Shown here one piece after another: positions 16,816-25,646 of a DNA stretch of 64,000 nucleotides (position 1 is the first letter of the stretch; every line of letters begins with the position of its first letter). Where the stretch lies: assembly GCF_020531985.1 (NCBI RefSeq), contig NZ_JAJAVQ010000003.1:372001-436000 (forward strand). The letters are read 5' to 3'. This DNA comes from Rheinheimera aquimaris (GTDB lineage Bacteria > Pseudomonadota > Gammaproteobacteria > Enterobacterales > Alteromonadaceae). The notes beneath the pieces were generated by a model. That model did not search any database. It was not told where the DNA came from and saw only the letters and a list, made by a program, of their open reading frames with translations. The position numbers and the translations under genes were made by a program.

Positions 16816-18397
16816 AGACGATAGGCGCAAATGCTGTTAAGCGGTCAAGACTGGCTGCATTACCAAGGCCATGAAACGGTGCGACCTCGGCAAGCCGGCC
16901 CTGCTCACCATGCAGCGCCAAATAGTTCAGCAGCACAGTTTGCACCAGCAGGTTAACGTTATTTGCCGACGCGGCTGAGCCGGTTTCGACCGATGCATCC
17001 GGGCGCATAAAGCCAATTTGCTGATGCCTGGCTTGCTCTGCCGCCGATCCGCCCAGTAATGCAGGACGGCCATTCGGGCTATAAACCAGCATATAAGATG
17101 CCGCAGTGGACGAATTATCGCCAGTCCACTCGCCTTTGCCACGGCCAGCTTCTGAGTCATCAATACGACCATTACTGGCAACCGAGCCATCGCTGTATAC
17201 ATATACCATCAGTGGCTGGTTCATTCGGGCGGCGTATTCAAGACAGGCACCTATGCAGCGCCCGGCTCGCAAGTCTCTGAGCTCGCCGGTGCCGCGCTCA
17301 CCGGTATGATAGTCATAACCGCCTATGGTTACCGAGCCAGCGCCAGCAAAGCCATTGACCACCAGTTTCATCACTGACGCCGTTTTACGAAATTCTGCAT
17401 CGTCATTGAATTCCTGTGCGGAGAAAATACCGGCGGCGCCGACGATATCAGGATCAGCGGCAGGGTCTAACGTCGCAGGGTTACCAAAGCGGTCGGCCAA
17501 ATCAGCACTTTTTACATAGCCGCAGCGAATAAGATCTTTAATCACATCGTCGCGGCTGATATTGGTATTAACCCGGCCAAGCTTACTGTCACTGATACGC
17601 TGCACTGACTCCATCACGGCAACGGCATCGCTCTGGTTTAGCAAACCAAACAAATCCCCCACATCCACTAAACCGGTCACATCACCGGGCCGATCGATTT
17701 TTGTCGGCCTAAGCTCGGGGTTATAAAACTCGGCCGGCGTCATTGAGTTGGCACCTGAGTCGGAGTTACGCGAGCCAATCAGCGGCATTAACGAGCCATT
17801 GGCGCCGGCTTTAGCGATGGCGAACATCGGATTATGCGGATTATTACCGGTATCGTTTTCGGACCGCGATGGCAGAACCGCACCATTGGTCATCGCCTGT
17901 GTGGCCAAGCTGGTACGCTCTAAAATACCAGCCAGCATTTGCGAGTCACTGTGAAAAGCCAATCCCAGCTGGTTGTTGATAAAGCCGGCAGCCGGGTCGG
18001 CAGCATTGACAGCCGTCGGTACCTGATCAGCAGGTAAACCCAGCTTGCTGTAGCCTTGCACTGACAGAAAATCGAGTTGACCACCAGCACCACCTACCAG
18101 CACATTGGAACCGGCGATATTGGCACCACCGGCCAGATCAAAGCAGATAAACGGAATTTTACCGGCGCCCTGCACATTAATGCCGCACAGCTGTTTCAGC
18201 GCTTCTAAATCGGGCGATAGCTGGGCATGTGCCTTATTCGGGTTGGCAAAAAGCCCCAGTACTGAACCACTGGTCAGCACGGCTGCACCATAGCTTAAAC
18301 CACAGGCAATAAAATCGCGGCGGCTAACCGGCTTGCTGTGGCAGGCATGCAGTAATGGGCTATCGGGGTGCAGCGGTTGCTTTCTTTTCATTTTCAT
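16814..18397 (-). CDS. Tat-exported DUF1501-like protein
   Basis: This 527-residue protein has a twin-arginine signal (SRRDFI, Arg 26-27) and a hydrophobic stretch ending ANPNKAHA near residue 58, so it is exported folded, probably to the periplasm. The body (FDLAGGANIAGSNVLVG, HTGERGTGELRDLRAGRCIGACLEYAARM, VYVYSDGSVASNG) looks like DUF1501 proteins, which have an alkaline-phosphatase-like fold and occur beside cytochrome-like DUF1585/DUF1592-type genes in planctomycetes and proteobacteria. No catalytic residues can be assigned. It is the last gene of the 18-gene minus-strand run, 3 bases after the LamG/heme lipoprotein gene. Confidence 0.65.
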   Translation of the reverse strand: MKMKRKQPLHPDSPLLHACHSKPVSRRDFIACGLSYGAAVLTSGSVLGLFANPNKAHAQLSPDLEALKQLCGINVQGAGKIPFICFDLAGGANIAGSNVLVGGAGGQLDFLSVQGYSKLGLPADQVPTAVNAADPAAGFINNQLGLAFHSDSQMLAGILERTSLATQAMTNGAVLPSRSENDTGNNPHNPMFAIAKAGANGSLMPLIGSRNSDSGANSMTPAEFYNPELRPTKIDRPGDVTGLVDVGDLFGLLNQSDAVAVMESVQRISDSKLGRVNTNISRDDVIKDLIRCGYVKSADLADRFGNPATLDPAADPDIVGAAGIFSAQEFNDDAEFRKTASVMKLVVNGFAGAGSVTIGGYDYHTGERGTGELRDLRAGRCIGACLEYAARMNQPLMVYVYSDGSVASNGRIDDSEAGRGKGEWTGDNSSTAASYMLVYSPNGRPALLGGSAAEQARHQQIGFMRPDASVETGSAASANNVNLLVQTVLLNYLALHGEQGRLAEVAPFHGLGNAASLDRLTAFAPIV

Positions 18398-18400
18398 CTC

Positions 18401-20860
18401 CTACTGCAACAAAAGTTCTGCACTGGCCAGCACTGCGGTGCAAGCTGCTTTGGCAATAGTGCGGCTGCGATCGCTGCTACAGCTGCCGTTACAGCTGCTT
18501 AGCCGGTTGATCAGCGCATCCAGCTCGGTCTCTGCATCAGCGCGTAGTACAGAGTTTTGCGGTGATAAAGGTATCAGCCTGTCGAGCAATGGCTGGATAA
18601 AAGCAGGCCGGTTGGCCATGCTGTACGTCACGCCCGGGCTGGCATTAAAATCAACACCACTGAACCAGTTTTGACGAATAGCGCTGTCTTCTATCGCGGC
18701 ATTGCAGTAGGCAATGGCCAGTTGGGTGATGGCCATTTGCTGCGCCGACACAAAGGTATCGACAGTATCTGCTGAGGGCAGCTGGCGCTGAATGGTCTGG
18801 TAAACCTGGGCCACGGCCGCTTGTTGCTGTGCAACCCCGGTCAGCGCACTCATACTGGCATGCACTTCAGCAAAGGTTTTAAGGCCGATATCACTGCTTT
18901 GACTACCGGAGGCAATAATACTTTGTACCGGTACGCTGATGCCGGTACGCACGTTCTGCCGCTCACCAATGCGGCCAAAAGACAAAAAGAATTCATCGGA
19001 CGCGGCGCCAAGCTCTGCTCCTATGATGGTACCCTGGGTTGACAGCACAGCGCCGGTATCCAGTGCAGTACCAGAAGCCAGCTCAAACTGTTGCTTCAGC
19101 CAGGCCTGGCCGGTTAGTGCTTCTTTGCCATTAATGCCAATCGCCATATCGCTTATCGTCAAGCTTTGTGGCAGCGCCCGCCCTTCCAGATTAACCAGAT
19201 AAGGTGCATTAAACAGGTAGGAGTAATTATCAAACTGCGCGACTTCAAACACGATATAGCTATCGGCTAAATCGATCAGCTCACCTATGCTAAACAGCAG
19301 ATAAAATTTCTGGCCTACGCCCACTTCATAGTTTTGCCGGATTTGAGCTGCGCTTAGCGCTTTATTATGAATAGCCAGTAAACGGATACTGCCCTGCCAC
19401 TGCCGGTTGCCATTGGCTTCGTTGCCGATGATCAGCGCATAGGTATCATCCCAGTTGCGAATAGCATCAGCAGCTGAGCGCACGCCGGTATCATTGCCGT
19501 TGACATAAATACGCTGGCCGTTTACCGGGTCTTGTGTCAATACCACATGCTGCAACGTTGCCTGCAGCACTTCATCAGCATCGGGCGTGCTGAGCGCCGG
19601 CATACCAGCGAAATCACTGCCGCTGCGACGCAGTAAAAAGTCATAGTTGTACTGGGTCTGGCCCAGCGTAACGTTGCGCTCAGTACTGCTGCCAGCATAG
19701 CTGACAATGGCGGCAGGGCCTTCCTGCACCACATTGGCCGGCACGACCCAGGCTTCGACGGTCATTTCACCGGTAGCACTTATCAGCTGCGCCAGCTTAG
19801 CGCTGTTTTGCGTGCTGGCTTGCGCCCGGCCACTGTTAATCTGTAGTCCCCAGCCGGTTACCCAGCTAATATCGCCTTGCAGGCTTAAATTAGCCGCCGG
19901 TTCAACCCCGGAGGTGTCATAGGCAATAACGCCGCTGCCGGTTTTAAACTGATAAAACGCTATCTGGTTGGCTTCAAAGCGGCCGCCACTGGAGGCCACG
20001 ACACCATCGCCCAGCCGCAAGGCTTTGGACGGTACCAGAGCCGGATCCAGTTCGGTTAGCTCGACACTGTCCGCTATTTGCCTGATGGCAGCGAGCATCG
20101 TCGCAGCATCGCTGTCACAGCTGGACCAGCAGTTATGAAACTCGCCACCAAGCCGGGCAACAAAGCGCGAGAGCTCAGGTTGATCCAGATTCAGTAACTT
20201 GCGGCTGGCGTCATAAGCGGCGCTCAGATCACTGCCGGCAAAAAACGGCGCTTGCGGCTGCGCAGCATCAGGTGCATGGCAGTTAACACAAAACTGGCGC
20301 AGCAGCGGGTATACCGTGTTACCAAACAGCGCTGGCGATTCAGGTAAGGCTTTACTGGCGCCGGGCTCACGTATTGGTGGTGCCACTAGTGTTACTGTAG
20401 CGCTTTCGGTTTCGCTGCTATTGGCCCAGTTACGGATCCACTGCGTTAGTGTATCAGCACAGGCAGTATCGCTGGCTAACCAACAGTTATGGCCGCCGGC
20501 AATTTTACTGACCAGAGCCGACTGCGCCGGATCGGCCAGATTAACCAGAGGTACCGCGGCGGCGTAAGCCAGATTAATATCATCATTACGCACAAACGCC
20601 GGTGCGGTATTGCCCTGCACATGGCAGGCACCACAACGGTTGTTAGCGGCAATATTATCCCACAGTGTCAGTTTAAACAGCTGAATATCGGCGGTTTGCG
20701 GCGCCGGACCGTTGTAGTTGGTATTATCTTCCTGCACCGGCGGCGGTGGGTTCTGCTCTACTTCGGCGCCGCCGCAACCGGCCAGCACAAGGGCACCCAG
20801 CAGCAACAACGCTTTGAACAACATTTTTGCTGTTAACACAGTTTGCATAGAAAACCGCAT
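18401..20860 (-). CDS. Lipoprotein with two c-type heme motifs and a LamG domain
   Basis: The 819-residue product has a lipobox (LVLAGC, Cys 29), a proline-rich linker and two CxxCH heme c motifs, CGACH at 76-80 and CVNCH at 191-195, each in a cytochrome-like module with a later HNCW motif. A LamG / concanavalin-like region follows at about 290-510 (MTVEAWVVPANV, RIYVNGNDTGV, IGNEANGNRQWQGSI). The remaining C-terminal 300 residues are unrecognised. It is probably anchored in the outer membrane, combining electron transfer or heme sensing with carbohydrate or protein binding. Its gene ends 3 bases before the DUF1501 gene and begins 2 bases after the next cytochrome gene. Confidence 0.75.
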   Translation of the reverse strand: MRFSMQTVLTAKMLFKALLLLGALVLAGCGGAEVEQNPPPPVQEDNTNYNGPAPQTADIQLFKLTLWDNIAANNRCGACHVQGNTAPAFVRNDDINLAYAAAVPLVNLADPAQSALVSKIAGGHNCWLASDTACADTLTQWIRNWANSSETESATVTLVAPPIREPGASKALPESPALFGNTVYPLLRQFCVNCHAPDAAQPQAPFFAGSDLSAAYDASRKLLNLDQPELSRFVARLGGEFHNCWSSCDSDAATMLAAIRQIADSVELTELDPALVPSKALRLGDGVVASSGGRFEANQIAFYQFKTGSGVIAYDTSGVEPAANLSLQGDISWVTGWGLQINSGRAQASTQNSAKLAQLISATGEMTVEAWVVPANVVQEGPAAIVSYAGSSTERNVTLGQTQYNYDFLLRRSGSDFAGMPALSTPDADEVLQATLQHVVLTQDPVNGQRIYVNGNDTGVRSAADAIRNWDDTYALIIGNEANGNRQWQGSIRLLAIHNKALSAAQIRQNYEVGVGQKFYLLFSIGELIDLADSYIVFEVAQFDNYSYLFNAPYLVNLEGRALPQSLTISDMAIGINGKEALTGQAWLKQQFELASGTALDTGAVLSTQGTIIGAELGAASDEFFLSFGRIGERQNVRTGISVPVQSIIASGSQSSDIGLKTFAEVHASMSALTGVAQQQAAVAQVYQTIQRQLPSADTVDTFVSAQQMAITQLAIAYCNAAIEDSAIRQNWFSGVDFNASPGVTYSMANRPAFIQPLLDRLIPLSPQNSVLRADAETELDALINRLSSCNGSCSSDRSRTIAKAACTAVLASAELLLQ

Positions 20861-20862
20861 CT

Positions 20863-22059
20863 TTAGTCTCCCATACAGTAGGTGGCGGTATCGGCAAATA
20901 CCTGTTTCAATACATAGCCTGTGGCACGGAAACTGTCGGTAATGCTGTGCAGCGCATTAACATCAGACAGGCTTTGCGGTTCTCGCAGGCACACAGCCCG
21001 GAATACCTTTTTCACCTGACACTGGGCAAAAACGGTGGTGTTTGCCAGCTCCTCGCCCAGGCTTTTTGCACCACTGCCGCTGCCTGGTAAGCTATTATCC
21101 CAACCTAATGCCTGGTTCTGGCCTTCTCGCCAGTAATTAACCCAGCTATCGTCCGGTGTGCGGTAACCATAAGGGAAACTACCGGCGTTAATATGGTACT
21201 TGGGCTGCACCCGGCTTTGCGTAGTGGCATTCTGGGTACCACTTTGCTGATAAAAAATGCGGCCATTACTGCCATCTTCATCGCTAAACTGGTAGTCATA
21301 ATATGCAAAGGCCTGCGCCATAGGATCCATACCGGCATGGCAGCCGACACAGCGGTTATTAAAAATACGGCTGTCACCACCCGGGCTGCGGCTGACATCC
21401 TGCCGGATGCGTCCGGTTGGCATGGTAATATCCTGTAGCGGCTCTAAATCCGTACACAACTGGTTCATCAGTGTAAAACGGAACATGGCGCGGTTAGTGC
21501 CAAGATAAAAAAAGGCTTTAGCCGCCGCCCGGCTCGTCATCACACCGGCCGCCGCCTCAGCTGGAATATTGTTCAGGCTGCTTTGCGAGCGGGGTTCAAG
21601 ATACTGTGCTAAATCAACCGCCTGACGCTCCAGCGCCAGATAGTGTTCATTATTGTTACTCTGATAGGGCGGTAATCCCAGGCTGTCTGCACCGACATAC
21701 AACACATCCGTTTGCAGGATCTGCCGAAAATCCACCCCATCGCGCACCAACCCAATCACCGTAGCGCTATAGTCATTCAGCGGCTCAAACACATCCTGCT
21801 CACGGTTAGTGGCGACAGAGGCAAATAGCTTCAGCGTTGTGCGATAAAAATCCGGATGCTGCATCGCCAGCTCTGCAGCAGCAGATGCATTGCCCGCATC
21901 AATCAGAGCCTGCATCTGACTTAATGTCACAGCGTCGGCCGGCACACCGGCAATACGCTCATGCAGCCGCTTGGCCTGTTCCAGTGACCCGGCCTGAGCA
22001 CTGGCTGCCAGCAACACTGCGCTGACGCTCAACGCTCTAATAAAGGCTAAATAATGCAT
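20863..22059 (-). CDS. Exported mono-heme c-type protein, DUF1585/DUF1592-like
   Basis: A 398-residue protein with a cleavable signal peptide (SAQAGS, about residue 24) and one heme c motif, CVGCH at 237-241 in NNRCVGCHAGMDPMAQAFAYYDY. That context, with GVMTSRAAAKAFFYLGTNR upstream, resembles DUF1588/DUF1585-type cytochromes of planctomycetes, where such proteins are paired with DUF1501 proteins, as here. The N-terminal part is helical. Function unknown; a periplasmic electron carrier or heme-linked enzyme partner is plausible. Spacing is 2 bases to the next gene and 22 bases from the TonB-like gene. Confidence 0.65.
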   Translation of the reverse strand: MHYLAFIRALSVSAVLLAASAQAGSLEQAKRLHERIAGVPADAVTLSQMQALIDAGNASAAAELAMQHPDFYRTTLKLFASVATNREQDVFEPLNDYSATVIGLVRDGVDFRQILQTDVLYVGADSLGLPPYQSNNNEHYLALERQAVDLAQYLEPRSQSSLNNIPAEAAAGVMTSRAAAKAFFYLGTNRAMFRFTLMNQLCTDLEPLQDITMPTGRIRQDVSRSPGGDSRIFNNRCVGCHAGMDPMAQAFAYYDYQFSDEDGSNGRIFYQQSGTQNATTQSRVQPKYHINAGSFPYGYRTPDDSWVNYWREGQNQALGWDNSLPGSGSGAKSLGEELANTTVFAQCQVKKVFRAVCLREPQSLSDVNALHSITDSFRATGYVLKQVFADTATYCMGD

Positions 22060-22081
22060 CTACACCACCTCCGGCTGATTA

Positions 22082-23035
22082 TCAGCCCGGTAAAAACTCG
22101 ACTGTCCACTGCGAACGGGTTAACGCCACCGGCTCAGCACCAAAATCGACCGAGCGTAATCTCAGCATCAGCTGACGCTCCAGCTTGGTATCGTTTAATT
22201 CGCTGCGCACTATGTTGACTTCAGCCAGACTGCCGTCGGCATTAATCACCAACTCAAACACCACCTTACCTTTCAGTAACGGATTGGCGCGAAGCGCCCG
22301 GCTGTACAGGGTGTATAAGCTGCTTTTATTTGCTTCCAGTATGCGCCTGATTGCCGCCTCTGAGCGCCCCTGTGGCCCACTGCTATTGGCATCAGCGCGA
22401 CTGTCATTGCGGCTTTGGCCAGTGCTTTCACCGCGACCGGTAGATGACAGCCCTTTCATCTCGGTCTCTGCCAGCGCAGTCGTGCCGGTGTCTGCCAGTT
22501 CAGAACGGGCAATATCACCGGCGACCGCTGCCGCTTCACGGCTGGCAAACTTTTTGTCTGCCTCATTGCGCAGCAATTTACGATCTACCTGAGTCGCCTG
22601 TTGCTCGCCGCGGCTTTTCACACTCGGCGCCGTATTATTAAGCTGAAAACTCTGCCTGAGCTCGGCTAAATCATCCCGCATCGCCAGCAACCCGGCTTGT
22701 TGTGCCTGCTCTCTGGCCCGTTGTGGATCTGGCTTTACCGGTTCGGCGACAGCCGCCACCGGCTCAGGCTTGGGTTCTGGCTTAGGCTGCTCTATCACCT
22801 GCTGCTCTACCGGCTCTGGTTCAGGCGGCGGTGGCGCTTTGCGCTGCTCCAGTACCACTTTTGCCAGCTGCGGTGGCAGCTGTTCCATCACCTCACGGCT
22901 GGGTTCCGGTACTTTCAACGCCGGCACCAGCACTGCAAAAATCAGCCATAAGGCAAAGCCAAGCCACAACAAACGGTAAAAGCGTTTATCTTCAAACTGC
23001 CAGCTGTCAGCTTGGTTAATCGCCAGCGTGGTCAT
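22082..23035 (-). CDS. TonB-like protein with AgmX/PglI-type C-terminal domain
   Basis: The 317-residue protein has one N-terminal membrane segment (about 22-42, LLWLGFALWLIFAVLVPAL), a Pro/Glu/Lys-rich periplasmic spacer (KAPPPPEPEP, about 66-100), a charged helical stretch and a C-terminal domain (about 225-317: AIRRILEANKSSLYTLYSRALR, GKVVFELVINADGSLAEV). This is the AgmX/PglI C-terminal pattern, a TonB relative. TonB-like proteins carry ExbB-ExbD force to the outer membrane; AgmX/GltJ and PglI/GltG belong to the Myxococcus gliding machinery. The gene overlaps exbD 1 by 4 bases, so it is co-translated with the motor genes. Confidence 0.82.
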   Translation of the reverse strand: MTTLAINQADSWQFEDKRFYRLLWLGFALWLIFAVLVPALKVPEPSREVMEQLPPQLAKVVLEQRKAPPPPEPEPVEQQVIEQPKPEPKPEPVAAVAEPVKPDPQRAREQAQQAGLLAMRDDLAELRQSFQLNNTAPSVKSRGEQQATQVDRKLLRNEADKKFASREAAAVAGDIARSELADTGTTALAETEMKGLSSTGRGESTGQSRNDSRADANSSGPQGRSEAAIRRILEANKSSLYTLYSRALRANPLLKGKVVFELVINADGSLAEVNIVRSELNDTKLERQLMLRLRSVDFGAEPVALTRSQWTVEFLPG

Positions 23036-23562
23036 GATGCCCCCTCTGGCGCTGCCGCAGCGGTTGTCGCTTCAACGGCCAGCGATAAATCGCGGTACTC
23101 AGTTGCGGCGCAGATTGCCATCAACTGGCGCAGCACGGCGTAAGGTGTTGCCGCGTCGCCAAGAATGGTCAGAGCCCGGCCTTGTTGCTGCTGCTCTTGC
23201 GCTAACGGGCCAGCGCGCTCAGCCAGATAGGTCAGCTCAGCCGTCAGCGCCTGTGTCAGATCTTCCAGCCAGACATCGCTATCTTGCTGCCAGTCGCCCT
23301 GCCATACCGGCTTACCCTGCACCAGCACGCCGTTGGCAGTAATGGTCAGCATGACTTTTTCGCTCGGCAGTTGCTCTGATACAGAGCGCGGCAGGCTGAT
23401 GTCTTTATTGCTTTGCAGCACTTTGACTTCAGACTGGTTTACCATCAGAAAGAACACCAGGATGGTAAAAATGTCCATCAGAGCAACCAGGTTCAGCTTA
23501 CCTGCCTGCGCCAGACGTTGGTTTTGCCGGTCGAGCCGCTTGGCACGAAATGACATTTTCAT
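23032..23562 (-). CDS. ExbD/TolR-family proton channel subunit 1
   Basis: A 176-residue protein with a short basic cytoplasmic N-terminus (FRAKRLDRQNQRLAQAG), one membrane helix bearing the conserved Asp (LVALMDIFTILVFFLM, Asp about 30) and a periplasmic domain. The Asp is the proton site of TolR/ExbD/MotB-type stators. The periplasmic part is longer than in classical ExbD and Gln-rich in the middle. ATGA overlaps link it to both neighbours. Together with the second ExbD and the single ExbB it makes a 1 TolQ plus 2 TolR gene set. Confidence 0.87.
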   Translation of the reverse strand: MKMSFRAKRLDRQNQRLAQAGKLNLVALMDIFTILVFFLMVNQSEVKVLQSNKDISLPRSVSEQLPSEKVMLTITANGVLVQGKPVWQGDWQQDSDVWLEDLTQALTAELTYLAERAGPLAQEQQQQGRALTILGDAATPYAVLRQLMAICAATEYRDLSLAVEATTAAAAPEGAS

Positions 23563-24077
23563 TGTCCGGCCTCCTGCTGCGGCAGCTGCCCAAGCGAAAT
23601 CTGCGGGAACAGTTCAGCATCTACCACCTGGGCGGCCACTACGGCTTTAAACGAGCGCACTGTGTCCATCGCCGTCACCAGTGTCTGGTAATCCAGCTCG
23701 TCCGGCGCCAGCAAGGTGATATCCTGCTTTTCTATTTGTTTTTGTGAAAAGGTCAGCTTCAGGTCCTGCAAAAACAGGCTTAGCGCGGCGAAATCGAGTT
23801 TGCCGTCGTCAGTCAGTTCAAATACCCGCAGCGGTTCGCCGGCCGGATAATTCAGCCGCAGACGATCGGCATGAATTTCCAGCTCCAGTTGCTGTGGTTG
23901 TTCCTGCTCCTGCTGCAGTTGCTGCTCAGTCAAAGGCGGTAGCTGAATATTCAACACCCGGATCTGGGCAAACACCAGGCTGAGTAACAATACCGGCACC
24001 AGCACGATCATCAGGTTCATAAAGGACGTGATGTCCAGCTCAGCGTCGGCCAGAGGAACTTTACGCCGCTTTATCAT
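23559..24077 (-). CDS. ExbD/TolR-family proton channel subunit 2
   Basis: About 172 residues from ATG at 24077 (MIKRRKVPLADAELDITSF); in-frame ATG at 24089 and TTG at 24104 are alternatives, all inside the end of the exbB gene. One membrane helix carries the conserved Asp (LDITSFMNLMIVLVPVLLL, Asp about 15), followed by a periplasmic domain with a Gln/Glu-rich loop. Its sequence is clearly different from the first ExbD, so the two are not a recent duplication and probably have separate jobs, as AglQ and AglS do in Myxococcus. It overlaps exbD 1 by 4 bases. Confidence 0.85.
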   Translation of the reverse strand: MIKRRKVPLADAELDITSFMNLMIVLVPVLLLSLVFAQIRVLNIQLPPLTEQQLQQEQEQPQQLELEIHADRLRLNYPAGEPLRVFELTDDGKLDFAALSLFLQDLKLTFSQKQIEKQDITLLAPDELDYQTLVTAMDTVRSFKAVVAAQVVDAELFPQISLGQLPQQEAGQ

Positions 24078-24720
24078 CCGAACCACCATCTGCTTGCTTG
24101 GCAATACTGTTCATCAGCTTAATACCGACCATTTCCATGGTGTCGATAATACTGGCGGTTTTGCCCTGTAGCAGCGCATGCACAAATACCAATGGAATAG
24201 CGGTGATCAAACCAAAAGCAGTCGTGTTCATCGCCACCGAAATACTGGACGACAGCAAGCTGGCTTTCTCTGACGGATCGGCATTGGCCACGGCCGAAAA
24301 TGCCGCGATAAGCCCCATAATGGTACCGAGTAAGCCGAGCAAGGTTGCCACGTTAGCCAGCGTGGCCAGAAACGGTGTGCGCTTTTGCAGTCGCAGGCTG
24401 TATTCCAGTACCACTTCTTCCATTGCATATTCCATGTCCTCGCGACGCGAAGATGAACGCAGCCGGTTGACACCACTGGCCAGCATTGCCAGTAGCGGAG
24501 CGCTGCTGCTTTCGGCCAGCTGCAGAATACGCCGGGTGTCAGCCTGCGCTACCGCCGGTTGCACCTGCGCCATAGCCCGCTGGTTTACCGCATAGACTGA
24601 GCGCAGAAACCACCAGCGTTCAACGGCAATCACGATGCCAAGCACCAGGATAAAGGCAATAGGGTAGATAAATACGCCGCCTTCCTGTAAAAACCGTACG
24701 ATGCCGTTTATAAAATCCAT
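24061..24720 (-). CDS. MotA/TolQ/ExbB-family proton channel
   Basis: The 219-residue protein has three membrane segments: about 15-35 (FIYPIAFILVLGIVIAVER), about 115-140 (LATLANVATLLGLLGTIMGLI) and about 160-185 (VAMNTTAFGLITAIPLVFVHA). The TolQ/ExbB signature LLGLLGTIMGLI and the Thr/Ala-Gly pattern of the third helix are intact. It forms the pentameric inner-membrane channel with ExbD proteins and uses proton motive force. ATG at 24720 is preferred over 24729 because AGAGG is nine bases upstream of it, while the first ATG touches the same AGAGG with no spacing. It overlaps exbD 2. Confidence 0.93.
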   Translation of the reverse strand: MDFINGIVRFLQEGGVFIYPIAFILVLGIVIAVERWWFLRSVYAVNQRAMAQVQPAVAQADTRRILQLAESSSAPLLAMLASGVNRLRSSSRREDMEYAMEEVVLEYSLRLQKRTPFLATLANVATLLGLLGTIMGLIAAFSAVANADPSEKASLLSSSISVAMNTTAFGLITAIPLVFVHALLQGKTASIIDTMEMVGIKLMNSIAKQADGGSDDKAA

Positions 24721-24733
24721 GAAAAACATCCTC

Positions 24734-25042
24734 TTATTGCTTTTTTGGGTTAACTTTCTCTGACGTCAGCGATGCTGAAGTGCTTTGCTCAATGGCGATA
24801 AAACGTAAAAACTGCTGCCGGTCCAGCGGTGACACACCCAGCTGCTGTTGCGGCAGCGGCTGCCCGGGTATCCGGATCACACTGACCGGGCTTTGCCAGG
24901 GCAGCACATAAATGGTTTTAGGCTGTTCCTGGTTACCACGGATGGTGCTTTCAACCTGTACCCTGGCCGGCTGCTGCGCCGCGGCCAGCACAGCGAACAG
25001 GCTGATACTGAGCAACAAAGTGTTATAAATCAGTTTGCTCAT
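24734..25042 (-). CDS. Small exported protein of unknown function
   Basis: A 102-residue protein with an N-terminal signal sequence (LIYNTLLLSISLFAVLAAAQQ) and a short polar mature part (QVESTIRGNQEQPKTIYVLPWQSP). The remaining residues are Gln/Ser/Pro-rich. I do not recognise a family. The wording KTIYVLPWQSP and the position between the motor and TPR genes suggest a periplasmic accessory of the motor complex. The start overlaps the previous TPR gene by 20 bases. The gene is real by overlap and signal peptide; the function is not inferred. Confidence 0.6.
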   Translation of the reverse strand: MSKLIYNTLLLSISLFAVLAAAQQPARVQVESTIRGNQEQPKTIYVLPWQSPVSVIRIPGQPLPQQQLGVSPLDRQQFLRFIAIEQSTSASLTSEKVNPKKQ

Positions 25043-25646
25043 GCTTTTCTTCCTGTGTCAGTTGTTGTTCAAGCAGTACCAGCCAACCTTTAGCCTGTTC
25101 ATCCGCAGTCAACTGGTAGTACTGCTTATAGTGGTAATGCGCCTGTAACAGCTCGCCCAGATACAGCTCGTATAAAAAAGCCAGGTTTTTATGTGCTATG
25201 GCGTAGCTGGCATCAGCTTGCAGCGCACGTTGAAAGTGACGCTCGGCCTGACGAAAATTGCCCTGTTGCCGCGCCAGTACACCGAGTAAATTATGCGCAG
25301 CAGTGTAATCCGGCGCCACACCGACCACCTGCAGCAGGCGTTGCTGTGCCGCCTCCAGATTACCACTGTGCCATTGCGCCAGCGCCAGGTTATAACCTAC
25401 CCCAGGCGCTGCAGGCACAGCCTCTGCCAGTTGCTGCAAAACTGCAACCGCAGCGGCGTAGTCCTCAGCCTGTAACAGGGCTTTGGCCTGTTGAAATTGT
25501 TGTTGCTCAATATCACTCAGTGATGCTGGTACTGGTGCTGCCTGCTGTTGAGCAGTTAGGGGCACTGACACACTGGGGGCAGGTAGCTGGCTGCAAGCGC
25601 TCAACCCCAGCAATACTGCGCTACAAAGCAGAGCCCTAATATGCAT
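25023..25646 (-). CDS. TPR lipoprotein, small
   Basis: The 207-residue product has a lipobox (GLSAC, Cys 18) and at least four tetratricopeptide repeats from about residue 50 to 185 (for example ALLQAEDYAAAVAVLQQLAEAVPAAP split over repeats and RHFQRALQADASYAIAHKNLAFLYEL). TPR lipoproteins usually sit on the outer membrane and build protein complexes; GltE/AglT of Myxococcus is a similar TPR lipoprotein in a TolQR-driven system. It overlaps its neighbours by 20 and 11 bases. Homology to GltE is only an analogy. Confidence 0.75.
   Translation of the reverse strand: MHIRALLCSAVLLGLSACSQLPAPSVSVPLTAQQQAAPVPASLSDIEQQQFQQAKALLQAEDYAAAVAVLQQLAEAVPAAPGVGYNLALAQWHSGNLEAAQQRLLQVVGVAPDYTAAHNLLGVLARQQGNFRQAERHFQRALQADASYAIAHKNLAFLYELYLGELLQAHYHYKQYYQLTADEQAKGWLVLLEQQLTQEEKHEQTDL

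Noticed and set aside
22082..24720. Ordinary TonB-ExbB-ExbD iron-uptake system
   Set aside because: There are two ExbD proteins, an AgmX-type C-terminal domain and no TonB-dependent receptor or siderophore gene nearby.
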